A stretch of 7,372 nucleotides of DNA from Rickettsia typhi (lineage in GTDB: Bacteria > Pseudomonadota > Alphaproteobacteria > Rickettsiales > UBA1997). The stretch covers positions 1 to 7,372 of the forward strand of contig CAMDOL010000069.1 in NCBI GenBank assembly GCA_945903615.1, written 5' to 3'. Shown here piece by piece: positions 1-6,173 of the stretch (within the stretch, counting starts at the first letter, position 1; each line of letters starts with the position of its first letter). Under the pieces are notes generated by a model that was not told the DNA's origin, ran no database searches, and saw only the letters and a program-made list of their open reading frames with translations. A program made the translations under genes and the position numbers.

Positions 1-46
1 ATAAATATTTAATGTCTAGGGTTGATTATGACAATATTAAGTAAGT

Positions 47-126
47 TAGGACTTACGCAAAACCTATCTTTATACTGCCAAATTTATCGTTATTTAATTT
101 TTTTTGGCGATTTTGTGTAAGTCCTA
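47..126. mobile_element. MITE-like element, 76 bp with near-perfect terminal inverted repeats
   Basis: The left end GGACTTACGCAAAA (49-62) and the right end TTTTGTGTAAGTCC (111-124) are inverse complements with one mismatch in 14. Each is flanked by TA (47-48 and 125-126), which looks like a 2-bp target duplication, and counting TA gives a 16-bp arm. A second inner pair, GCCAAA (77-82) and TTTGGC (103-108), would extend the hairpin. The element has no coding capacity, so it would need a transposase supplied elsewhere. It lies directly upstream of the lipoprotein gene and separates it from whatever lies to the left. The family is not assigned; TA duplication is typical of IS630/Tc1-type elements, but that is only inference. 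Confidence 0.65.
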
Positions 127-152
127 TAAGTCTTGTTATTTAACATATAATT

Positions 153-157
153 GGAGG
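153..157 (+). promoter_or_regulatory. Shine-Dalgarno GGAGG of the lipoprotein gene
   Basis: GGAGG is followed by a 6-nt spacer and ATG at 164. It fixes the start of the lipoprotein gene at 164 rather than at the in-frame TTG at 104, which lies inside the MITE-like repeat. No other gene in the window has such a strong ribosome binding site. Confidence 0.8.
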
Positions 158-163
158 TGCTTT

Positions 164-586
164 ATGAAATTAATTAAAATATTTTTTACTCTTCTTCTTT
201 TTGCAATTGCTTCTTGTAGTTATTTTGTAGTTGATAATAAGGACAATAGAGGTGAGAATTTGCCAGAGAGTGTTCGATCAGAAAAACAATATGTTATGGG
301 TGCCGATGATATTCCATTATTTTTCGGATTGGAATTGGTCGAAGATGACAGCAGCAGCTTTGATACAATGCTTGGAAACATTGTTATTGCCAAATATTGG
401 GGTGATATTGAACTAAAATCAGTCAGAGAGTTTTATCTTGAAGCTTTGCCGCAATTGGGTTGGGTATTGATTGACGATAAAGAAGATCAAATTTCTTTTA
501 AAAGAGAAGATGATAAATTAGAGATTCGATTCCGCTATTCTAGTAAAGGTCTTTATGTCCGATTTTTCATTTCATCAGTCTTGTAA
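164..586 (+). CDS. small predicted lipoprotein, function unknown
   Basis: The protein has 140 residues. The N-terminus is a clear lipoprotein signal: Met-Lys, a hydrophobic run at about residues 3-16, then the lipobox IASC with the lipidated Cys at residue 18. Ser follows the Cys, which in the classical rule favours outer-membrane sorting. The mature part (about 19-140) is a single small domain. It contains a Pro-Leu-Phe-Phe-Gly stretch, a segment beginning SFDTMLGNIVIA, and FYLEALPQLGWVL. This last pattern, in which residues leading to FY..LP..GW precede a charged beta-rich tail, recalls small uncharacterised alphaproteobacterial lipoproteins; I cannot name a family. The start at 164 is chosen for the GGAGG upstream and because the signal peptide begins there. 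Only 15 nt separate it from fadJ, so the two are probably co-transcribed. The exact role is unknown. Confidence 0.8.
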   Translation: MKLIKIFFTLLLFAIASCSYFVVDNKDNRGENLPESVRSEKQYVMGADDIPLFFGLELVEDDSSSFDTMLGNIVIAKYWGDIELKSVREFYLEALPQLGWVLIDDKEDQISFKREDDKLEIRFRYSSKGLYVRFFISSVL

Positions 587-601
587 CAAATAATTAAAAT
601 T

Positions 602-2767
602 ATGTCTAAATCACTCAATTTTTCAATTGATAGCAACGGTGTTATGACTCTGGTTTTTGATTTGGAGAACGAAAAGGTTAACAAGCTCAGTGCGGCGTTT
701 TTGTTAGAGCTAGAAGCTGTTTTAGAGCAAATTGAGGTTAATAAAGATATTCATCTTTTGCTTATTAAAAGTAATAAAAAAGATGTATTTATTGCTGGTG
801 CTGACATCAATGAAATCAGAGGAATTAAAAATGAATCTGATGCTTATAAAAAAGTTTTACAAGGACAAGAAATTCTAGGAAAAATAGCTGATCTGCAAAT
901 TCCTACTATTGCTTTAATCGACGGCGCTTGTTTGGGTGGCGGTTTGGAGTTGGCTTTGGCATGCAGTTATCGTATCGCTGTTGATAACAAAAAAACTGTT
1001 TTAGGTTTGCCAGAAGTTGGCTTGGGAATTATTCCTGGATTTGGTGGAACACAAAGATTGCCAAGATTACTTGGTCTGCAAGAGAGTTTGAAAATAATTC
1101 TATCTGGCAAAGCAATCGATTATAAAAAAGCCTTTAAAATTGGTTTGGTTGATAAAATTATTCGTGCAGAATTTTTACACAATGATCTAGATGATTTTAT
1201 CGCCGGAGTTATTGTTCAAAATCACACTAACGAATTTTTGAAACGCAGATGCTTGGTTAGAAAAAAGCGTTTTTTACAAGAAGTTATTTTTGCTGGAAAA
1301 TATTTAATTTATTATTTTGCCAAAAAAGACCTAATGGCAAAAACCAAAGGAAAATATCCTGCGCCACTTGCAGCGTTTGATGTTATAAAAAAAACTTATC
1401 ATTCCTCTGATTATAGCGCTGGACTCAAAATAGAAGCAGAAGAATTCTCTAAACTTGCTGCGGGTGAAATTGCTAAAAATCTCATTGAATTATTTTTTAC
1501 CAACGAAGAAATTAAAAAAGATAATGGCGTAAGTAGTGAGGTTAGCATATTAGAAATCAAGCAAGCTGGTTTGGTAGGTGCTGGCATTATGGGTGGTGGA
1601 ATTGCGTGGTTATTCAGTAATTGCGATATTCCGGTACGAATGAAAGACATTTCTCAATTTGGAATCGCTCTTGGTTTTAATCAGGTTTTAAAAATCTATA
1701 AACAACTCAAAAAAATTGGTAAATACAAGGATAATCAAATTAGTGTGAAGATGGATGAAATCTCTTCAACCACTGATTATAGTGGCTTTAACAATGTCGA
1801 TGTTGTCGTGGAAGCAATCATTGAAAATATTGAAGTTAAAAAAGATTCTTTTGCTGAGCTAGAAAGTCATATTAGAAAAGAAACTATCATTGCCAGCAAC
1901 ACCTCTTCTCTTTCCATAACTCAAATGGCAACATCTTTAAAATATCCAGAAAGATTTGTTGGTATGCATTTTTTTAATCCAGTAAATAAAATGCCACTGG
2001 TCGAGGTAATTCGTGGCGAAAAAACCTCTGATTTAGCAGTCGCAACCATAGTGAAGCTTTCTAAAAAATTAAATAAAACTCCCATTGTAGTCAAAGATGT
2101 TGCTGGGTTTTTGGTAAATAGAATTTTATTGCCTTATATCAACGAAGCTGGATTTTTATTGCAAGAAGGAGCGGATCTAAAAAATATTGATAATTTAATC
2201 GAAGACTTTGGAATGCCGATGGGTCCATTTATTTTAGCTGATACCGTTGGGATTGATGTCGGATATAAAGTTGCTAAAAGCCTAAATGAAAGCTATGGAG
2301 AACGAATGGATGTTTGTCATCTTCTGGTTGAAATGGCTAAAAACAAAACTCTGCTTGGCAAAAAATCTGGGCAAGGTTTTTATAAATATAATAAAGATGG
2401 AAAAAATTTAGGTCTCAATTCTGAAGTTGGTCATATTGTTAGTAAGGTTAGGGGTGTTGATAATTTGCAAAAATTACACATTCATAATCACGACATTGTT
2501 GATCGTTGTATTTTAATAATGATTAACGAAGCGGCAAAATGTTTGGAAGAAAATGTGGTTAAAAATCATCGTTATCTTGATATGGCGATGATTATGGGAA
2601 CAGGCTTTCCAGCCTTCAGAGGTGGTCTTCTGAGATACGCCGATGAAATAGGGGTTGGAGTTGTGGTAGCTAGATTAAAAGAATTTAATACATCTTATGG
2701 AATTAGATTTGAACCAGCCAGCCTGCTTTTAAAAATGGATCATGATAATCAAAAATTCTATAATTAA
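602..2767 (+). CDS. fadJ: bifunctional enoyl-CoA hydratase / 3-hydroxyacyl-CoA dehydrogenase (FadJ/FadB type)
   Basis: The 721-residue protein catalyses two beta-oxidation steps, hydration of trans-2-enoyl-CoA and NAD-dependent oxidation of the 3-hydroxyacyl-CoA. It normally works with a separate thiolase, which is not in this window. Residues about 1-190 form the crotonase domain, with IAGADI (64-69), the oxyanion-hole stretch CLGGGLELALAC (110-121) and catalytic glutamates E116 and E138. The spacing between these glutamates (22 residues) and the sequence TVLGLPEVGLG resemble FadJ more than E. coli FadB. After a linker helix region, the dehydrogenase begins at about 318 with the NAD-binding loop GAGIMGGG (326-333). 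It continues with SNTSS (432-436), the catalytic pair H456 (in GMHFFNP) and E468, and the C-terminal dimer domain from DVAGFLVNR (499-507). Length is normal for the family and both active sites look intact. There is no clear Shine-Dalgarno. It follows the lipoprotein gene by 15 nt and overlaps ruvC by one base. The choice of fadJ over fadB is by similarity of motifs only. Confidence 0.93.
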   Translation: MSKSLNFSIDSNGVMTLVFDLENEKVNKLSAAFLLELEAVLEQIEVNKDIHLLLIKSNKKDVFIAGADINEIRGIKNESDAYKKVLQGQEILGKIADLQIPTIALIDGACLGGGLELALACSYRIAVDNKKTVLGLPEVGLGIIPGFGGTQRLPRLLGLQESLKIILSGKAIDYKKAFKIGLVDKIIRAEFLHNDLDDFIAGVIVQNHTNEFLKRRCLVRKKRFLQEVIFAGKYLIYYFAKKDLMAKTKGKYPAPLAAFDVIKKTYHSSDYSAGLKIEAEEFSKLAAGEIAKNLIELFFTNEEIKKDNGVSSEVSILEIKQAGLVGAGIMGGGIAWLFSNCDIPVRMKDISQFGIALGFNQVLKIYKQLKKIGKYKDNQISVKMDEISSTTDYSGFNNVDVVVEAIIENIEVKKDSFAELESHIRKETIIASNTSSLSITQMATSLKYPERFVGMHFFNPVNKMPLVEVIRGEKTSDLAVATIVKLSKKLNKTPIVVKDVAGFLVNRILLPYINEAGFLLQEGADLKNIDNLIEDFGMPMGPFILADTVGIDVGYKVAKSLNESYGERMDVCHLLVEMAKNKTLLGKKSGQGFYKYNKDGKNLGLNSEVGHIVSKVRGVDNLQKLHIHNHDIVDRCILIMINEAAKCLEENVVKNHRYLDMAMIMGTGFPAFRGGLLRYADEIGVGVVVARLKEFNTSYGIRFEPASLLLKMDHDNQKFYN

Positions 2768-3258
2768 TGGTAATTCTAGGAATTGACCCAGCCCTAACCC
2801 AAACTGGTTGGGGAATTATTTCATCCTACAAAAATATCCTATCCTTCATTGCTTGCGGAACCATTAAAACCGACTCTAAGCAGTCTTTGGATGTTCGTTT
2901 GCACCATATCTATAAATCAATCAGTGAAGTTATAGCTCTATACAAGCCGGATGAAGTGGCAATTGAAGAAACTTTTGTCAATACCAACGCGGTTTCGTCT
3001 CTCAAACTTGGTCACGCGCGCGGAGTTTTGATGCTCAGTGCAGCGGTTGCTGGCCTAAAAATTTCTGAATATGCTAGCACCTCAATCAAAAAAACCGTTG
3101 TAGGGGTAGGGCGGGCAGAGAAAAATCAGGTTGGGGTGATGATAAAATATTTATTACCAAAAGCAGTGGTTAAGAATGAAGATGAGGCGGATGCTTTAGC
3201 GGTGGCGATTTGCCATAATAACTTCCGAGTAAATTATTGTGTAAAAACCACAATTTGA
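2767..3258 (+). CDS. ruvC: crossover junction endodeoxyribonuclease RuvC
   Basis: This 163-residue cytoplasmic enzyme resolves Holliday junctions as a dimer with the RuvAB motor during recombinational repair. The RNase H-like fold is visible. The first strand is ILGIDPALTQTGWG with catalytic D7, the second acidic site is VAIEETFV (E67/E68), and the last is NEDEADALAVA with D139 and D142. That gives all four metal-binding acidic positions. The conserved GRAEKNQV segment (115-122) is also present. Length matches the usual 160-175. The ATG shares its A with the TAA stop of fadJ (TAATG), so translation is probably coupled to that gene. ruvA and ruvB are not in this window, so the gene is separated from its usual partners. 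The C-terminal tail after about residue 152 is short and not recognisably conserved; the following DNA is decayed. Confidence 0.95.
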   Translation: MVILGIDPALTQTGWGIISSYKNILSFIACGTIKTDSKQSLDVRLHHIYKSISEVIALYKPDEVAIEETFVNTNAVSSLKLGHARGVLMLSAAVAGLKISEYASTSIKKTVVGVGRAEKNQVGVMIKYLLPKAVVKNEDEADALAVAICHNNFRVNYCVKTTI

Positions 3259-3293
3259 TCTGACAGACAGTTGCCTGAATAAATAGACAACAA

Positions 3294-3410
3294 CTACTTG
3301 TTAAGCCCCACCTTCTTATGGCTTGGATTTACAAGAAAAATATCAGGATTAATTTGATATTCTTTATGACTTAGGACACCTAGTGCGACAAAATCAAATC
3401 CAACACCTGC
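3294..3410 (-). other. short open remnant, possible decayed gene end
   Basis: On the minus strand a 38-codon stretch between two stops reads with protein-like composition: it begins AGVGFDFVALGVLSHKE and ends FLVNPSHKKVGLNK. It has no start codon and is preceded in frame by a stop (3411-3413), so it cannot be a complete gene. It may be the tail of a frameshifted, decayed gene or a chance opening. I do not recognise the protein. It lies in the same direction and just downstream of the transposase fragment, but its sequence does not look like the usual C-terminus of that transposase. Confidence 0.2.
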
Positions 3411-3421
3411 TTAAAGATGAA

Positions 3422-3443
3422 TTTAAAATAAAAATTGGTATAA
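3422..3443. repeat. 22-bp dispersed repeat, copy 1
   Basis: This A-rich block ending in TTGGTATAA recurs at 7207-7228 with 21 of 22 bases identical; the only difference is T versus C at the base before TGGTATAA. Both copies are intergenic and in the same orientation. Here it sits exactly where the transposase-like reading frame loses its similarity. In the second copy its first four bases, TTTA, are the target duplication of the 174-bp MITE. Confidence 0.5.
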
Positions 3444-3497
3444 ATCACTTTTTGAAATTCTAAAGGCTTTTTCTACGCGCCATAAATCAAGAGCGAA
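3423..3497 (-). pseudogene. transposase fragment, IS4/IS1634-like DDE family
   Basis: Read on the minus strand, this piece gives a segment containing LWRVEKAFRISKSDL. That strongly resembles the conserved glutamate region of IS4/IS1634-group DDE transposases, where a Y/LW.(V/I)EKAFRISK.DL motif normally leads into RPIYHR. Here the similarity stops right after SDL and a stop follows five codons later. Another in-frame stop (3498-3500) precedes the fragment, after nine more open codons reaching the pgk stop. No start, no catalytic Asp regions and no complete insertion sequence are present, so this is a dead relic of about 25 codons. The family call rests on recognising one motif. Confidence 0.5.
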
Positions 3498-3535
3498 TTA
3501 TCTGATCAATAATTTACTTTCAAATCTTATACCAA
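3435..3535. repeat. inverted repeat TTGGTATAA flanking the transposase relic and overlapping the pgk end
   Basis: TTGGTATAA at 3435-3443 is matched by its exact inverse complement TTATACCAA at 3527-3535, and just inside both arms a TTGAAA-like stretch follows. The right arm supplies the last two codons and the stop of pgk. The roughly 101-bp unit encloses most of the transposase fragment. It may be the footprint of an insertion whose end became the end of pgk, or chance in A+T-rich DNA. Confidence 0.35.
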
Positions 3536-4720
3536 CGACTTTGATAACACTTTAATTCCTGGCAAAGATTTGCCTTCTAACCATTCCAGAAAAGCTCCAC
3601 CAGCAGTTGAAATGTAGCTGAAATCATCAATAAATCCTGATTCATTCAAAGCGCAAACCACATCGCCGCCGCCAGCAACGGAGATTAATTTTCCAGCCTT
3701 AGTTTGACCAGCAATAATTTTTGCCAAAGCAGTTGTGCCTTGGTCAAAAGGCTTGATTTCAAAGGCGCCGAGTGGACCATTCCAAACGACGGTTTTTAGA
3801 TTTTCAATTTTTACTGCTAAATCTTGAATGGTTTTTTGTCCAACATCGGCTATAATGTCGTCGTCTTGAACATCATCAATATCAACACTTTGAATTGCCG
3901 TACCATTTTCTAATTTTTTGCAAACCACCACATCTTTTGGTAAAATAATTTGGCAATTATTTTTTTGAGCATTAGCTAAAATTTCTATTGCCAAATCTTT
4001 TAAATCCTTCTCAAACAAGGATTTGCCAACATTATTTCCTATTGCATAAAGAAAAGTATTCGCCATTCCGCCGGCAATAAAAATTGCATCTGCTTTGGTA
4101 ATTAAAGCGTTTAACAAATCAATTTTGGTTGAAACTTTAGAGCCGCCAACAATTGCCATCATTGGTTTTTGAGGTTTGGCAACCAAATTTTCTAAATTGT
4201 CAATTTCACTTTCTAAAAGCAAACCAGCGCAAGATTTTAGAATTTCTGCCACACCAACAATTGAAGCGTGAGCTCGGTGTGAGCAAGAGAAGGCGTCATT
4301 AACATATAAATTTCCTAGACTCGCTAAACTTCTCGCAAACTCTGGATCATTTTTAGTTTCGCCTTTATAAAATCTTAAATTTTCTAGCAAAATAACCTCA
4401 CCATAATTTGTTGCTGCAACTGCTTTTTGTGTTTCTTCTCCGATACAATCATCAACAAATTTTATTTTCTGTCCGAGCAATTCTTCAATTCTTACCACCA
4501 ATTGCTCAAGCGACATTTCAGGAACTTTTTTTCCTTCCGGACGATCAAAGTGGGAAATTAAAATTACTTTGGCTTGGTTTTTGATGAGATATTTAATGGT
4601 TGGAATCACTGCCTTAATTCTGGTGTCGTCAGTGATAAATCTTTTTTCCATCGGCACATTTATATCAATACGAAGTAAAACATTTTTATTGGTAACGATA
4701 CAATCTTTTAAGCGATTCAT
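3527..4720 (-). CDS. pgk: phosphoglycerate kinase
   Basis: The 397-residue cytosolic enzyme transfers phosphate between 1,3-bisphosphoglycerate and ADP in glycolysis and gluconeogenesis. The N-domain shows VLLRIDINVPM (14-24), DDTRIKA (31-37) and SHFDRPEGK (56-64). It continues with LLENLRFYKGE (111-121) and NDAFSCSHRAHAS (141-153). The nucleotide-binding C-domain shows GGSKVSTK (192-199), VWNGPLGAFE (312-321), AGGGD (349-353) and STAGGAFLEWLEGK (371-384), the last an alphaproteobacterial form. One oddity is position 59, Asp where SH(F/L)GRP normally has Gly; the substrate-binding H57 and R60 remain. The start at 4720 is chosen because MNRLKDCIVTNKNVLLR matches the usual PGK N-terminus and length. 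A TTG at 4768 with a weak AGGA upstream would add 16 residues. The gene stands alone, convergent with ruvC and divergent from fabZ. Its stop codon lies in an inverted-repeat arm. Confidence 0.95.
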   Translation of the reverse strand: MNRLKDCIVTNKNVLLRIDINVPMEKRFITDDTRIKAVIPTIKYLIKNQAKVILISHFDRPEGKKVPEMSLEQLVVRIEELLGQKIKFVDDCIGEETQKAVAATNYGEVILLENLRFYKGETKNDPEFARSLASLGNLYVNDAFSCSHRAHASIVGVAEILKSCAGLLLESEIDNLENLVAKPQKPMMAIVGGSKVSTKIDLLNALITKADAIFIAGGMANTFLYAIGNNVGKSLFEKDLKDLAIEILANAQKNNCQIILPKDVVVCKKLENGTAIQSVDIDDVQDDDIIADVGQKTIQDLAVKIENLKTVVWNGPLGAFEIKPFDQGTTALAKIIAGQTKAGKLISVAGGGDVVCALNESGFIDDFSYISTAGGAFLEWLEGKSLPGIKVLSKSLV

Positions 4721-4794
4721 GGCAAATGTGATTAAGGTTTTTAATTTTAAAGCGGCGGATAATAACAAAAAACTATCCTAGAAAACAATAGAAA

Positions 4795-4822
4795 TTGAAT
4801 TTTTAAATCCAATCAAGATAAT
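4795..4822 (+). promoter_or_regulatory. candidate sigma70-type promoter of fabZ-lpxA
   Basis: TTGAAT (4795-4800) and GATAAT (4817-4822) are separated by 16 bp and match the -35 and -10 consensus at 4 and 5 of 6 positions. Transcription would begin near 4829 and give a leader of about 75 nt that contains the perfect palindrome at 4853-4884. It is the best promoter candidate in the pgk/fabZ divergent region. I see no equally good one for pgk. Confidence 0.4.
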
Positions 4823-4845
4823 CACCGCACAATTAACCAATTTAT

Positions 4846-4890
4846 CATTAGTGCACCTCTAAAAATTCTAATTTTTAGAGGTGCCCATTA
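4846..4890. repeat. perfect 15-bp palindrome flanked by CATTA direct repeats
   Basis: GCACCTCTAAAAATT (4853-4867) and AATTTTTAGAGGTGC (4870-4884) are exact inverse complements with only CT between them. In RNA this would form a stem of about 14 bp with a 4-nt loop. CATTA occurs on both sides (4846-4850 and 4886-4890), as a 5-bp target duplication would. It ends 18 nt before the fabZ ATG, in the region where a Shine-Dalgarno would be expected but is not seen. It may be a minimal mobile-element remnant (two ends joined), a leader hairpin acting on fabZ, or both. It lacks the position and T-run of an ordinary terminator for either neighbour. Confidence 0.6.
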
Positions 4891-4902
4891 ACTATTAAAT
4901 TT

Positions 4903-5364
4903 ATGTCTATTATCGGTATTGAACAAATCTTAAAAAGCATTCCTCATCGCTACCCACTTCTTCTTGTCGATAAAATTATTGCGATGGAAGAAAATAAAAG
5001 CATCGTTGGAATTAAGAATGTTACTTTTAATGAACCACACTTTGCTGGGCATTTTCCTGATCGACCAATAATGCCGGGCGTTCTAATCATTGAAGCAATG
5101 GCACAAACTGCTAGCGTTATGGTGATGAATTCTGGCGGAAGAACCTTATCTGAAAGCTTGGTTTATTTTATGTCGATTGATAATGCTAAATTTAGAAAGC
5201 CAGTAATTCCTGGTGATGTTTTAGAATTGCATATTGAGGTTTTACAAAATCGTGGCGCAACTTGGAAAATGTCTGGTATCGCAAAAGTAGAGGGTTTAAA
5301 GGTTGCAGAAGCGGTTTTTTCAGCAATGATTATTGATAAAGAAAAACAAAATAGTGGGAAATAA
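4903..5364 (+). CDS. fabZ: 3-hydroxyacyl-[acyl-carrier-protein] dehydratase FabZ
   Basis: The 153-residue cytosolic hot-dog-fold enzyme removes water from 3-hydroxyacyl-ACP to give trans-2-enoyl-ACP in type II fatty-acid synthesis. It competes with LpxA for hydroxyacyl-ACP. The N-terminal motif HRYPLLLVD (15-23) and the active-site stretch HFAGHFPDRPIMPGVLIIEA (46-65), with catalytic H50 and E64, are diagnostic. Length is normal. The start at 4903 fits the family N-terminus, where a short segment (IIGIEQILKSIPHRYP) precedes the HRYP motif. No Shine-Dalgarno is visible; a strong hairpin ends 18 nt upstream. The stop overlaps the lpxA start by one base. lpxD, usually just upstream of fabZ in this cluster, is absent here. 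Confidence 0.96.
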   Translation: MSIIGIEQILKSIPHRYPLLLVDKIIAMEENKSIVGIKNVTFNEPHFAGHFPDRPIMPGVLIIEAMAQTASVMVMNSGGRTLSESLVYFMSIDNAKFRKPVIPGDVLELHIEVLQNRGATWKMSGIAKVEGLKVAEAVFSAMIIDKEKQNSGK

Positions 5365-6173
5365 TGTCAAAGGAAATTAACCTTAAAATTCATCCAACCG
5401 CTATAATTGAAGATGGTGCTAAAATTGGTGATAATGTTACTATCGGCGCTTATTCAGTGATTGGTAAAGATGTTGTCATTGGTAATGGCACAATTATCAA
5501 ATCACATGTTGTGATTGAGGGCATCACGCAGATTGGTCAAAACAACACCATCTTTCAATTCGCCTCAATTGGCAATACTCCGCAAGATTTAAAATTTGAA
5601 GGCGAACTATCCAAAACCGTCATTGGCAATAACAATCATATCCGCGAATTTGTCACCATTCACGCCGGAACCAAAGGTGGCATTATGGAAACTAGAATTG
5701 GCAATAATAATTTACTAATGGCTTATTGCCACATTGCTCACGATGTTGTTTTGGGAAATAATATTGTGTTGGCAAATAATGCAACTTTAGCAGGTCATGT
5801 GATCATTGAAGATAATGTGGTTATCGGCGGTCTTTCTGCTATTCATCAATTTGTTAGAATTGGCAAAGGCGCAATGATTGGTGGAATGTCTGGAGTGGAG
5901 AGCGATGTTATTCCTTATGGCGCGGTGATGGGTGAACGCTCAAATTTGGCGGGTTTAAATTTGGTTGGATTAAAAAGACAAAATTTGGAAAAAGTTGAAA
6001 TTAATATGCTGCGGGCTTTTTATAAAAAATTATTTGATAAGAATGAACAAAGTTTTGGTGAAAAAGTTGATTCTTTGAGAGTTGAATATCAAGGCAGTGC
6101 TTTGGTTGGTGATGTTGTTAAATTCTTAAAGTCAGAAACTTCTCGGGCTTTTTGTCATCCTAAGAAACTGTAA
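5364..6173 (+). CDS. lpxA: acyl-ACP--UDP-N-acetylglucosamine O-acyltransferase LpxA
   Basis: The 269-residue cytosolic trimer catalyses the first step of lipid A synthesis, moving a 3-hydroxyacyl chain from ACP to the 3-OH of UDP-GlcNAc. Residues about 8-195 consist of hexapeptide repeats (for example IGDNVT, IGAYSV, IGKDVV, IGNGTI), giving the left-handed beta-helix. The C-terminal helical part follows from about 200 (GLKRQNLEKVEINMLRAFYK). The catalytic His is H126 in CHIAHD, and H161 in HQFVRIG is also conserved. The position equivalent to E. coli G173, which limits acyl chain length, is Gly here (G174, in MIGGMSGV). By analogy this allows a chain of about C14, but that is inference. The start overlaps the fabZ stop as TAATG, indicating translational coupling. 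The last codons CHPKKL are family-like, but the stop codon lies in one arm of a degenerate inverted repeat. lpxB is not downstream. Confidence 0.96.
   Translation: MSKEINLKIHPTAIIEDGAKIGDNVTIGAYSVIGKDVVIGNGTIIKSHVVIEGITQIGQNNTIFQFASIGNTPQDLKFEGELSKTVIGNNNHIREFVTIHAGTKGGIMETRIGNNNLLMAYCHIAHDVVLGNNIVLANNATLAGHVIIEDNVVIGGLSAIHQFVRIGKGAMIGGMSGVESDVIPYGAVMGERSNLAGLNLVGLKRQNLEKVEINMLRAFYKKLFDKNEQSFGEKVDSLRVEYQGSALVGDVVKFLKSETSRAFCHPKKL

Noticed and set aside
3..44. Open 13-codon stretch ending in TAA at the left edge, possibly the end of an upstream gene
   Set aside because: Too short to distinguish from chance in A+T-rich sequence and not recognisable.
146..151. TATAAT just upstream of the lipoprotein gene
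   Set aside because: It overlaps the ribosome-binding region, has no -35 at proper spacing, and would start transcription at about the Shine-Dalgarno.
104..163. 20-codon upstream extension of the lipoprotein gene from a TTG
   Set aside because: It reads through the MITE right arm, would bury the signal peptide, and the GGAGG at 153-157 serves the ATG at 164.
231..416. Alternative-frame open stretch inside the lipoprotein gene
   Set aside because: It overlaps a well-supported gene and has no start signal or recognisable protein.
1411..1650. Minus-strand open frame inside fadJ
   Set aside because: It is a shadow of the intact plus-strand dehydrogenase coding sequence and has no independent support.
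4721..4768. TTG start 16 codons upstream of the chosen pgk start, with weak AGGA
   Set aside because: The extra residues LLSAALKLKTLITFA do not match the PGK N-terminus; the ATG at 4720 gives the normal length.
4569..4781. Plus-strand open frame antisense to the pgk N-terminus
   Set aside because: It lies opposite the conserved N-terminal part of PGK; composition is that of a reverse-complement shadow.
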